Below, one piece after another: positions 6,303 through 13,349 of a DNA stretch of 18,357 nt. The stretch is taken from contig JBCCFD010000108.1 in assembly GCA_039029915.1 (NCBI GenBank), positions 1-18,357 of the forward strand. The letters run 5' to 3'. This DNA comes from QQUD01 sp039029915 (GTDB lineage Bacteria > Chloroflexota > Anaerolineae > Promineifilales > Promineifilaceae). The first letter of the stretch is position 1. Each line of letters opens with the position of its first letter. The notes below the pieces were generated by a model. The model was not told the origin of the DNA, did no database searches, and worked only from the letters and a program-made list of their open reading frames with translations. Position numbers and translations under genes: made by a program.

Positions 6303-8456
6303 ATGATGCTAGCAATTGTAAGATTTGCCCGTTCAAGAGCTGCCCACGCGATTGTGTCTGGGATCGTGGGTGCCACGATTGGTGGTATCTTCGCTTGGAT
6401 TCTTCGCACCGTTTTGCTGACGGAGGGTATGATCAACGCCGTCAAGTTCTTGTCTGGGTTCGCCCTGATTCCAGGTGAGGCTATCGATACATTCCATCCA
6501 ATTTTAGTTAATGTTCTAGCTGCCGTTATCTTTGCTGTCCACGTCATGGTGGGGGCCGGCAGCGGTATGGGGCTGTTCCAAGACTCACGCATGGGACGAT
6601 TTATGTACTATGCGGGAGCCAGTACCTACGCTTGGGGCTTAGTCGGTCAAGTGATATTTTGGCTGGAAGGGGCCTTGTTGGTTAACCTTTTCCGGGTCTG
6701 GAGCGGAGAGCCTTTCGACCTCATGGCCGAATCGGCGCTCGTACTGGGTGCGTTCTTTAGCGTTGTTGGTTTTCTCATTGTTGGTGGTGTCATGACCGAC
6801 TGGTTCCTATGGATTGGTGGTCACGAAACGCCGCTGCATCACGGCGCACCTGAAGGCATGCCAGAATGGTTCCGCTACTTCTCTGTTGATGTTAATCATA
6901 AAGTGATTGGCATTCAGTATGGTTTTACATCGCTCTTTGTTTTGTTAGTGGGCGGTATTTTTGCAATCTTATTCCGCTTAGAGCTTTCTGCACCGGGTCT
7001 TCAATTCTTGGAAGCTGACCAGTACAACACCCTTTTCAGTGCGCATGGTATCGTCATGATTGTGTCGATTCTGCTGGGTGTGGGGGCAATGGTTAACTAT
7101 CTCGCACCGGTCATGATTGGGGCGGCGGATATGGCTTTCCCCCGTTTGAATGCCTTTAGCTACTGGGTTGGTTTCCCCTCATTTCTGCTGATTTTAGCCG
7201 GTATGGCCGTTGGCGGTTGGGATACTGGCTGGGTTGGTTATTCACCTCTGGCACTCAGAACGGCCGTTGGTGTTCAACTTTTCATGCTCGGTTTTTACAT
7301 GAGCGGTTTTTCATCAATTGCCAGCGCGATTAACACCATCGTCACAACAGCCTACATGCGAGCCAAAGGGATGAGCCTTTTCAGAATGCCTATTTTCGTT
7401 TGGGCAGCATTGGCAACTTCACTAATTCAATTTACTGCAACACAAACCGTTGGTGTGGCTCTTACGATGACAATCGCAGAGCGGGCGCTGGACCTCACCT
7501 TCTTCAATCCTGAAAATGGTGGTAATCCAGTTCTCTACCAGCATATCTTCTGGTTCTATTCACATCCGGCGGTATACGTGTTTATTCTGCCGGGCTTAGG
7601 CATCATTTCTGAGCTGCTACCCGTGTTTACCCGTAAACCACTCTTTGGCTATCGCTGGATTGCTTTGTCGAGCTTAGGCATTGCGCTGGTTGGTTTCTTA
7701 GTGTGGGCCCACCACATGTTTACCTCAGGCATGGCGGACACCTTACGCGTTCCGTTTATGATTACGACTATGCTCGTGGCTGTTCCCACTGGCGTCAAGT
7801 TCTTTAGCTGGATAGCAACACTGTGGGAAGGCAAGATGACTTTCGAAACACCGATGCTATTTACCCTCGGGGCGATTTCGGTGTTCTTGATTGGTGGGAT
7901 TAGTGGCCCAATTTTGGGAACAATTCCAACAGATCTTCACCTCCACGACAGCTACTGGGTTGTAGGACACTTCCACGCCACGATGTTTGGTGGATTTATC
8001 TTCCCCTTCTGCGCTGCCATGTACTATTGGTATCCCAAGATTACGGGCCACATGTACAAAGAGTCTTTGGGTAAGCTTCATTTCTGGCTGATGGTTCCGG
8101 GGTTCTGGGTCATGAGCTTCGGTCAAATGAGCGTTGGTGTGATAGGGATGCGTCGTCGTATCTCTGACTACGACCCAGCCTTAGGTATTCAAGGGACGCA
8201 CGTTTTGATTACGATTGCGGCTTTGGTGATTGGCTGGTCAATTTTAATTATGATTTACAATTTTGCAGTGAGTGCCCGCACGGAACCTGTAGCAGGGCGC
8301 AACCCATGGGGTTCTCGTTCGCCTGAATGGCAGGCCCCTTCACCACTGCCAGAATTTAACTTTGACGTACCGTTTGAGGTGGTTGGCGATCCTTATGACT
8401 ATGGTTTGGAGGATGCAATTTATACTCAAGCGGCACCGGCTCCCTCGGGAGACTGA
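6303..8456 (+). CDS. coxA: cytochrome c oxidase subunit I, A2 type, with N-terminal membrane extension
   Basis: Catalytic heme-copper subunit that reduces O2 to water and pumps protons. All key residues are present: heme a ligands H248 (SAHGIVM) and H558, CuB ligands H421 and the HH pair 470-471, heme a3 ligand H556 (HDSYWVVGHFHATMFGG). The D-channel pattern N265-x10-D276-x6-N283 and the K-channel lysine K499 are intact. Helix VI reads YSHPAVY: Glu of the A1 type is replaced, with the Tyr-Ser pair typical of A2 enzymes. At 717 residues it is about 190 longer than usual; the extra N-terminus has about four hydrophobic segments before the normal start near VNHKVIGIQY. Start: ATG 6303, 7 bases after CGGAG; the upstream in-frame TTG at 6264 lies inside coxB. 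Confidence 0.95.
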   Translation: MMLAIVRFARSRAAHAIVSGIVGATIGGIFAWILRTVLLTEGMINAVKFLSGFALIPGEAIDTFHPILVNVLAAVIFAVHVMVGAGSGMGLFQDSRMGRFMYYAGASTYAWGLVGQVIFWLEGALLVNLFRVWSGEPFDLMAESALVLGAFFSVVGFLIVGGVMTDWFLWIGGHETPLHHGAPEGMPEWFRYFSVDVNHKVIGIQYGFTSLFVLLVGGIFAILFRLELSAPGLQFLEADQYNTLFSAHGIVMIVSILLGVGAMVNYLAPVMIGAADMAFPRLNAFSYWVGFPSFLLILAGMAVGGWDTGWVGYSPLALRTAVGVQLFMLGFYMSGFSSIASAINTIVTTAYMRAKGMSLFRMPIFVWAALATSLIQFTATQTVGVALTMTIAERALDLTFFNPENGGNPVLYQHIFWFYSHPAVYVFILPGLGIISELLPVFTRKPLFGYRWIALSSLGIALVGFLVWAHHMFTSGMADTLRVPFMITTMLVAVPTGVKFFSWIATLWEGKMTFETPMLFTLGAISVFLIGGISGPILGTIPTDLHLHDSYWVVGHFHATMFGGFIFPFCAAMYYWYPKITGHMYKESLGKLHFWLMVPGFWVMSFGQMSVGVIGMRRRISDYDPALGIQGTHVLITIAALVIGWSILIMIYNFAVSARTEPVAGRNPWGSRSPEWQAPSPLPEFNFDVPFEVVGDPYDYGLEDAIYTQAAPAPSGD

Positions 8457-8540
8457 TTGGGTAATTAGTAATGGCGTTGTTTTGCTGAATACTGGTTACT
8501 AAATACTGATCATATCCTTGAATGGCGAGGAGTATTTATT

Positions 8541-8756
8541 TTGAGTGGCGAAAATAAAGGTAATGTTTACCGATTAGGATTCAATGTTTTTATTTTTCTC
8601 GCTGTGCTTACAATTGTAGAATATTTTGTGGCAATTATCCCGAATTATAATCCGACGGTGCCACTATTTATTATTGCATTTATTAAAGCCGCGGCGATTA
8701 TCAATTGGTTTATGCATGTCTATCGCCTTTGGCGACCTGATGAGGAGGGCCACTAA
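8541..8756 (+). CDS. cytochrome c oxidase subunit IV-like small protein
   Basis: A 71-residue membrane protein with two hydrophobic helices, about 11-32 and 41-60, and the ending IKAAAIINWFMHVYRL, which matches the second helix of prokaryotic cytochrome oxidase subunit IV (COX4_pro family: a run of small residues after Lys, then FMH). It stabilises the oxidase complex and has no redox centre. The start is TTG, 8 bases after GAGGAG (8527-8532). Its stop overlaps the coxC start (TAATG), implying translational coupling. Position between coxA and coxC supports the call. Confidence 0.82.
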   Translation: MSGENKGNVYRLGFNVFIFLAVLTIVEYFVAIIPNYNPTVPLFIIAFIKAAAIINWFMHVYRLWRPDEEGH

Positions 8757-9415
8757 TGAGTGCTGTAGTTGATCATCACGATGCACATGACGACCATCAT
8801 GGCCCAGTTATTCCCTATGCCGAACAGCTAAAGTTTAATCGTTTAGGGATTTGGCTGTTTTGTATTTCTGAAATTTTTCTCTTTGCTGCATTGCTTGTGG
8901 CTCGGTTTGTGCTTTGGCAAGAAAATGGTGAAATTATTCGCCCTGAATTAAGTCAGGAAGTTGGACTTATCACCACCAGTGTTCTTTTAGTGAGTAGTTA
9001 TTTTGTCAATCGCGGTGAAACAGCGATTGGTGTTGATGACCGTAAAACATTTTTAAACAGTTACTTAATCGCAGCTGTTTTAGGTATGATCTTCTTCATA
9101 GGGGTGGTTGTTTTTGAATGGAATATTTTTGGTTTAGAAGCAACGATTGGTGGTATTGAGGTTTTTGGTCATCTGAAGCCCACGGATGGTGTGATAGCCG
9201 GTATTTTCTTTGCGATGACGGGGATGCACACAATTCATGTCCTAAGTGGGATTATTTTCTTGTTCATTATCTGGAATAACGGCCGTAAAGGGCACTTTAA
9301 TTCAGAAGAACATTGGGGCGTAGAAGCCTCTGCCATTTATTGGCACTATGTTGATGTTGTTTGGGTATTCTTTTATCCGGCCCTTTACCTTGTGGGTAGC
9401 GTTTATCACGGATAG
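8756..9415 (+). CDS. coxC: cytochrome c oxidase subunit III
   Basis: Non-catalytic core subunit of heme-copper oxidases that supports proton uptake and enzyme stability. The 219-residue length and about five helices (about 30-52, 66-84, 100-122, 145-170, 190-214) fit the short bacterial form. Family signatures: WLFCISEIFLFAAL in the first helix, MTGMHTIHVLSGI, and the ending VEASAIYWHYVDVVWVFFYP. The N-terminal tail before helix 1 is His/Asp-rich (DHHDAHDDHH), a possible metal-binding stretch but often seen in this family. The ATG shares one base with the preceding stop codon. The gene ends 27 bases before a strong terminator. Confidence 0.93.
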   Translation: MSAVVDHHDAHDDHHGPVIPYAEQLKFNRLGIWLFCISEIFLFAALLVARFVLWQENGEIIRPELSQEVGLITTSVLLVSSYFVNRGETAIGVDDRKTFLNSYLIAAVLGMIFFIGVVVFEWNIFGLEATIGGIEVFGHLKPTDGVIAGIFFAMTGMHTIHVLSGIIFLFIIWNNGRKGHFNSEEHWGVEASAIYWHYVDVVWVFFYPALYLVGSVYHG

Positions 9416-9442
9416 ACGAAAACTTTTGAACTGATTCTTCTA

Positions 9443-9468
9443 GGGGCGATTTATAAATCGCCCCTTTG
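9443..9468 (+). terminator. intrinsic terminator after coxC
   Basis: GGGGCGATTTA (9443-9453) is followed directly by its exact reverse complement TAAATCGCCCC (9454-9464), then TTTGCTTTT. A GC-rich stem with a T-rich tail is a textbook rho-independent terminator. It ends the coxBA-IV-C transcript but lies only 13 bases before the ctaG start. Confidence 0.8.
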
Positions 9469-9477
9469 CTTTTCATT

Positions 9478-10413
9478 ATGGATCCAATTACACGTGCCGT
9501 TCTGCAATCGTGGAATTGGCAGATTGAAGTTATTGTTGTTCTTGTGCTCATGTGCACGCTCTACACGCGCGGTTGGTTTCGCCTGCGCCAGCGCACAAGA
9601 GCTAAGCTGCGCAATCTGCCAATAGAAAAGCAGCGCTATCGTTTGGCTGTCCGCTGGCGGCTAATCAGCTACTGGGCAGGACTGCTGTTAGTCGCATTAG
9701 CGTTAATTTCTCCAATTGATCCATTGGGACAACAGCTTTTCTTTTTTCACATGATTCAGCACTTGCTGTTGATTATGTTTGCTCCCCCTCTGCTTTTGAT
9801 AGCCAATCCAATGCCCTTTGTGCTGTGGGGCCTGCCTAATCCACTCCGGATTCGATTTGGGTGGTTTTTAGCGTGGCTATTGCGCAAAGATGCCCCATTT
9901 CGGCGTGGACTGCTTTTTGTAACCAACCCAGGCGTGCTGTGGATGCTGTGGGTCATTGCCCTGTTTGCTTGGCACGATCCCGGTTTGTACAATGCGGCTC
10001 TTGAAATTGAGTGGGTGCATCAAGCTGAGCATCTCACATTTTTTCTCACGAGCATGTTGCTATGGTGGAATGTGACCAATGCTCGCCCTCGGATACGAAA
10101 AAAGATTAGTCTGCTGGCCCGGATTGGACTGCTGATTGCCGCTGTGCCGCCAAATATGCTTTTAGGGGTGATTTTGTCGTTTGCGCAGCCGGTGTACTCT
10201 TATTATGAAACGGTACCGCGTCTTTGGAATATTGGATTGCAAGCGGATCAGCAAATTGGTGGGGTGATTATGTGGGTGCCTGGAAGCATGATGTATGTCA
10301 TTGCGGCGCTGATCTTAATTGCTCGTTTACTGAGTGGTGAAGAGCAGCAAAAACTTACTCGACGGAGTACTCCGCCAATCCAAAAGGAAAAGGCCGCAGA
10401 TGGAACTGCTTAA
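9478..10413 (+). CDS. ctaG: caa3 oxidase assembly protein, CtaG family
   Basis: Membrane protein needed for insertion of copper into subunit I of caa3-type oxidases (CtaG_caa3 family). The 311-residue product has about seven hydrophobic segments and the family's histidine motifs: HMIQH (H91, H95) followed by APPLLLIANP, WHDPGLYNAA (H166) and VHQAEH (H181, H185). The ATG at 9478 is preferred over an in-frame TTG at 9466, which lies in the T tail of the terminator. No recognisable ribosome site precedes it because the terminator stem occupies the space, which is odd. The end overlaps the SURF1-family gene by 14 bases. Confidence 0.88.
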   Translation: MDPITRAVLQSWNWQIEVIVVLVLMCTLYTRGWFRLRQRTRAKLRNLPIEKQRYRLAVRWRLISYWAGLLLVALALISPIDPLGQQLFFFHMIQHLLLIMFAPPLLLIANPMPFVLWGLPNPLRIRFGWFLAWLLRKDAPFRRGLLFVTNPGVLWMLWVIALFAWHDPGLYNAALEIEWVHQAEHLTFFLTSMLLWWNVTNARPRIRKKISLLARIGLLIAAVPPNMLLGVILSFAQPVYSYYETVPRLWNIGLQADQQIGGVIMWVPGSMMYVIAALILIARLLSGEEQQKLTRRSTPPIQKEKAADGTA

Positions 10414-11149
10414 GCTTATGCTGAGTCGCCGCTGGATTGTGGCGACATTGATTGTCGTATCCGTGATGGCGATTTTTGTTCGCCTAGGCATTTGGCAATT
10501 GGATCGCCTCGAACAGCGTCGTGCTCAAAACGCCCAATTGGTGGCTGTTCTGGAAGGGGAACCGCTGAACCTGCCTGAAGATGAGCCACCTACTGACATA
10601 GAACTGCTTGAAAACCGAGATGTCATTGTTTCTGGTACGTATGATTTTGAACATCAGAAGCTGCTGATATTACAAACGTGGGGCGGCCGAAATGGGGCTA
10701 ATTTGATTACGCCTTTGGTGCTGGCAGATGGCCAAACGGCCGTTCTTATTGATCGGGGTTGGATTCCTGATGCAGAGCTAAACGCTGACAATATTGCGAC
10801 CATGTACAATCAAACAACATCGGCTACGATTCAAGGGTACGTTGCCCTACCACAAATCTTAAGCCGACAGGCCGCAAATACGGAATCTGTTCGGCCTGAA
10901 AACGAAATCTATCGCGTAGACACAAATGCGTTAGGTGATTCAATTCCCTATGAACTATATGATTTTTATATTGTTGAACCACCGGCGGCCAATGATCTTG
11001 AGGCGTTTCCCTATCACAAAACGCGGATCATTGATTTATCGGAAGGGCCTCATCTGAGCTACGCCATCCAATGGTTTTTATTTGCGCTCGTGCTTGCCGT
11101 GTTGCACCCAATTTTTGTAAGGCGGCGGTCTAGAGCAACTGCGAATTAA
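10400..11149 (+). CDS. SURF1-family cytochrome oxidase biogenesis protein
   Basis: SURF1 proteins help load heme a into oxidase subunit I. The 249-residue product has the classic architecture: one N-terminal helix (about 12-30) followed by GIWQLDRLEQRRAQN, a large extracytoplasmic domain with RGWIP, and a C-terminal helix introduced by HLSYAIQWFLFA, the family's C-terminal signature. The ATG at 10400 sits 7 bases after AAAAGG and inside the end of ctaG (14-base overlap), so the two are probably translated together. An in-frame upstream start at 10334 would lie deep inside ctaG and was rejected. The next gene starts 2 bases after the stop. Confidence 0.9.
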   Translation: MELLKLMLSRRWIVATLIVVSVMAIFVRLGIWQLDRLEQRRAQNAQLVAVLEGEPLNLPEDEPPTDIELLENRDVIVSGTYDFEHQKLLILQTWGGRNGANLITPLVLADGQTAVLIDRGWIPDAELNADNIATMYNQTTSATIQGYVALPQILSRQAANTESVRPENEIYRVDTNALGDSIPYELYDFYIVEPPAANDLEAFPYHKTRIIDLSEGPHLSYAIQWFLFALVLAVLHPIFVRRRSRATAN

Positions 11150-11151
11150 AT

Positions 11152-11688
11152 ATGAAACGCATCTGCTTGGGCTTGGGCTTTTTATTGGTTTTGTTGCTGG
11201 GCGAAACGGCCGTTTTGGCTCACGGTGGGGGTAAAGTCCAACTGGCGAATCGACTAGTGGGGGAATGTCAATCAACTGTTTGGCTAAACCCATCTCTACC
11301 TCGTGCAAATGATGTGCTCCATATCACCGTTGGAATTTCAGACGTGAACCAAGTGACCGTATTGAGCAGTGAGGTTGAGGTATTTATTGTTCAAAATGGT
11401 CAGGTGATTACCTCCGATTTTGCCAAGACGGAAAATTCAGTTAATCGGTTGTTTTATGAAGTTGATTTTGAGCCTCAAACTGTAGGCGAATATGAAGTGA
11501 AGTTGGCTTACGAGGATGTGGACTGTTCTGGTGAGCTGTCGTTTCCAATGCAGGTTTCACCTGCCTCTTTTGTCCGTCTTTATGCGATTGGGGCATTTGT
11601 GTTGGTTGGCGGTTTTTTGATTTTGCGAACTGTTCGTCAAGCGGATGGGACTCCTACTCCCCCCAGAAGACGCCGTAAATCTGACTAA
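11152..11688 (+). CDS. membrane-anchored YtkA/CopC-like exported protein
   Basis: A 178-residue exported protein. Residues 1-23 are a signal peptide; cleavage after AVLA would leave a mature N-terminus HGGG. A beta-rich domain of about 100 residues follows with the pattern of YtkA-like/CopC-like immunoglobulin folds (DVLHITVGISD, EVEVFIV, TVGEYEVKLAYED), then one helix at about 138-158 and a basic cytoplasmic tail (RRRRKSD). Two Cys remain in the mature part (VGEC, VDCSG) and could form a disulfide. Encoded 2 bases after the SURF1-family gene, it probably belongs to oxidase assembly; copper handling through an N-terminal His is inference from CopC and position. I am unsure of the exact family. 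Confidence 0.6.
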   Translation: MKRICLGLGFLLVLLLGETAVLAHGGGKVQLANRLVGECQSTVWLNPSLPRANDVLHITVGISDVNQVTVLSSEVEVFIVQNGQVITSDFAKTENSVNRLFYEVDFEPQTVGEYEVKLAYEDVDCSGELSFPMQVSPASFVRLYAIGAFVLVGGFLILRTVRQADGTPTPPRRRRKSD

Positions 11689-11701
11689 TTGTGAACAATA
11701 A

Positions 11702-12964
11702 ATGAAATATTTTCATATTGTGTCCATATGTGTAATTTTGATGTTTTTAAGCTGTACATCATCGGAGCCTGTTTTACCTCAACCTGTTTCACCATCCCCA
11801 ACAGTTACTGTGCCAATTCAAGCAACGCCCTCGAATGATCTGAGTGAGAATGAACGAATATCCCCAACCGAAACGGGCGTGCTAAATTTGCCAACCTTAA
11901 CGCCAATGCCAACTGTAACTGTAGCAGTACAGCAGGAGTCAATCCCTTTACCGCTTTCAGAGGACGATCCTTTCCTGAAACAGTTAGAAGAACAAGACTA
12001 TGAAATCATTTTTAGTACATCTCACAATGATCCTGAGAAATTCCCTTATACATTGGTTGCTTTGAAGGATAGTCGCTTAGCCCCTGAATTTGGAGGTGAA
12101 ACAAATTCGCAGATTTGCCGCCTAGCCTTTTATCATTGGAATGGCTCTGAAAATAAACTAATGGCAGATTTCAGCGCTCCGACTTATCCGGAAAATGCTC
12201 GCTTTAGGGGCTACCCTGTGACCTGTGCTCTGGCTAACTGGGATAATAACTCTTGGTTTACAGATGTTTGGGGACCACAGTGGCCACTAGATGAGATTCG
12301 GGAAGTGCTTAACCTTGATGGATATTGGAGTGATATTAATAAAAATGGTTTACCTGAAGTGGGGATATTTTATTGGTACTGCTCTAATGCTTGTTACGGA
12401 TATGAAGGGGCCGTTCATTTTTACGAATTTCAGAACGAAGAAACGGTTGAGCATATAACATCAGAATTAAAAGGGATTTTATTACCTTGGAATATCCTTC
12501 AATCAACCTCGCCCCTTACCTTGAAGCTTTTTGACCCATCTTTAGAATATGAGCCACATAGGTACATAGACAGATGGTGGTATTATGCGTGGGATGGCGT
12601 GAAATATGTAGATGTAACTTCAGAATTTGCAGCAGATTTTCTTTTAGAGATGGAACAGTGGCATATTGAGGTTCAGGAACAATACGGTTCACCCATCACA
12701 TTTGCACGCACGGACTTCCTATCTATTTTATTCCAGTCTGAAATAGTAGGGCTTCAAGCTGAAGCTCTTGAGGTATTTCTAGAAATTACTGACCCTGTGC
12801 ATTGGCCAAGAACAGGAAAACTTTATTCGTGTTGGTTGCTGGTGATTCGTGAACAAGCTAAAAGGGATTTTCTAATGAATCAACCTTTTACGATGCCTCC
12901 AACCCCATTCATGATGAGCGAATCTGAGGCGTTTGATTTAGAGACTTGCCAATATCAAAATTAA
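11702..12964 (+). CDS. lipoprotein of unknown function with Pro/Thr linker
   Basis: A 420-residue exported protein. The signal peptide ends at Cys18 (MFLSC, a slightly unusual lipobox with Phe at -3). Residues 19-80 are a Pro/Thr/Val-rich linker like that of the deacetylase. The globular part starts at about 85 (EDDPFLKQLEEQDYEIIFS) and contains DINKNGLPEVGI at about 210, which looks like the calcium-binding loop of FG-GAP/VCBS repeats, followed by Trp/Tyr-rich sequence. It contains several Cys (CRLAFYHW, CSNACYG, SCWLL, ETCQ), so disulfides are possible. I recognise no enzyme. It starts 13 bases after the previous gene without a clear ribosome site; co-transcription is likely but functional linkage is unproven. 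Confidence 0.7.
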   Translation: MKYFHIVSICVILMFLSCTSSEPVLPQPVSPSPTVTVPIQATPSNDLSENERISPTETGVLNLPTLTPMPTVTVAVQQESIPLPLSEDDPFLKQLEEQDYEIIFSTSHNDPEKFPYTLVALKDSRLAPEFGGETNSQICRLAFYHWNGSENKLMADFSAPTYPENARFRGYPVTCALANWDNNSWFTDVWGPQWPLDEIREVLNLDGYWSDINKNGLPEVGIFYWYCSNACYGYEGAVHFYEFQNEETVEHITSELKGILLPWNILQSTSPLTLKLFDPSLEYEPHRYIDRWWYYAWDGVKYVDVTSEFAADFLLEMEQWHIEVQEQYGSPITFARTDFLSILFQSEIVGLQAEALEVFLEITDPVHWPRTGKLYSCWLLVIREQAKRDFLMNQPFTMPPTPFMMSESEAFDLETCQYQN

Positions 12965-13045
12965 ATTCAAAGTTGCACATGAGATAGGTTGAATGTCAGT
13001 AAAGCAAAGTATTTTTGAAACGGCCGTAAATGAGCCAAATATAAA

Positions 13046-13079
13046 TTTTGGTGTCATTTTGGTGACATTCCCTTATAAT
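13046..13079 (+). promoter_or_regulatory. TATAAT promoter box with overlapping palindrome
   Basis: A perfect TATAAT lies at 13074-13079. Just upstream, TGTCA (13052-13056), six bases, TGACA (13063-13067) makes a dyad. The same bases can be read as a direct repeat, TTTTGGTGTCA then TTTTGGTGACA. There is no good -35 hexamer at 17 bases, so an activator bound to the dyad is plausible. The start of the downstream gene is about 270 bases away. Confidence 0.45.
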
Positions 13080-13164
13080 TTTTGACCTAGAGAAGAAGAA
13101 GATCATTAATAGATCGTTTTTGGGATGAAATCTCACTGAAAGTTAAGCGATCCTCCATAAACTC

Positions 13165-13248
13165 TTAAGTTAGTGCCCATTTGCAATTAAGTTAGCATTG
13201 TGACAAATGGGCTTGAAGTAGTCTTATCATTTGAAATTGTTAACTTAA
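13165..13248. repeat. TTAAGTTA repeats flanking a 9-bp hairpin
   Basis: TTAAGTTAG occurs at 13165-13173 and again at 13187-13195 (22 bases apart); the inverted form TAACTTAA is at 13241-13248. GCCCATTTG (13175-13183) pairs exactly with CAAATGGGC (13204-13212), with the second repeat in its loop. This could be a regulatory RNA structure or a cluster of binding sites. Confidence 0.45.
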
Positions 13249-13349
13249 TAACAAGCGGCTACTTAGACGGAAAGCTTTTTTTACCTCAATAATCTGTTTT
13301 ATCAACTTCTTTCTGTTTACATCACACGCCACAAAAAGGGTAACATTTT

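Larger units (their letters stand above)
12965..13349 (+). other. 385-base non-coding region with promoter and repeats
   Basis: No gene is visible. The stretch holds one ACGGCCGT palindrome (13020-13027), a direct/inverted repeat overlapping a TATAAT box (13046-13079), three copies of a TTAAGTTA word and a 9-bp hairpin (13165-13248). The gene at 13350 has only a weak ribosome site, AAAGGG at 13335-13340. Confidence 0.6.

Noticed and set aside
6125..6592. Minus-strand open frame of 155 codons across coxB and coxA
   Set aside because: It spans two well-supported genes on the other strand and has no recognisable domain.
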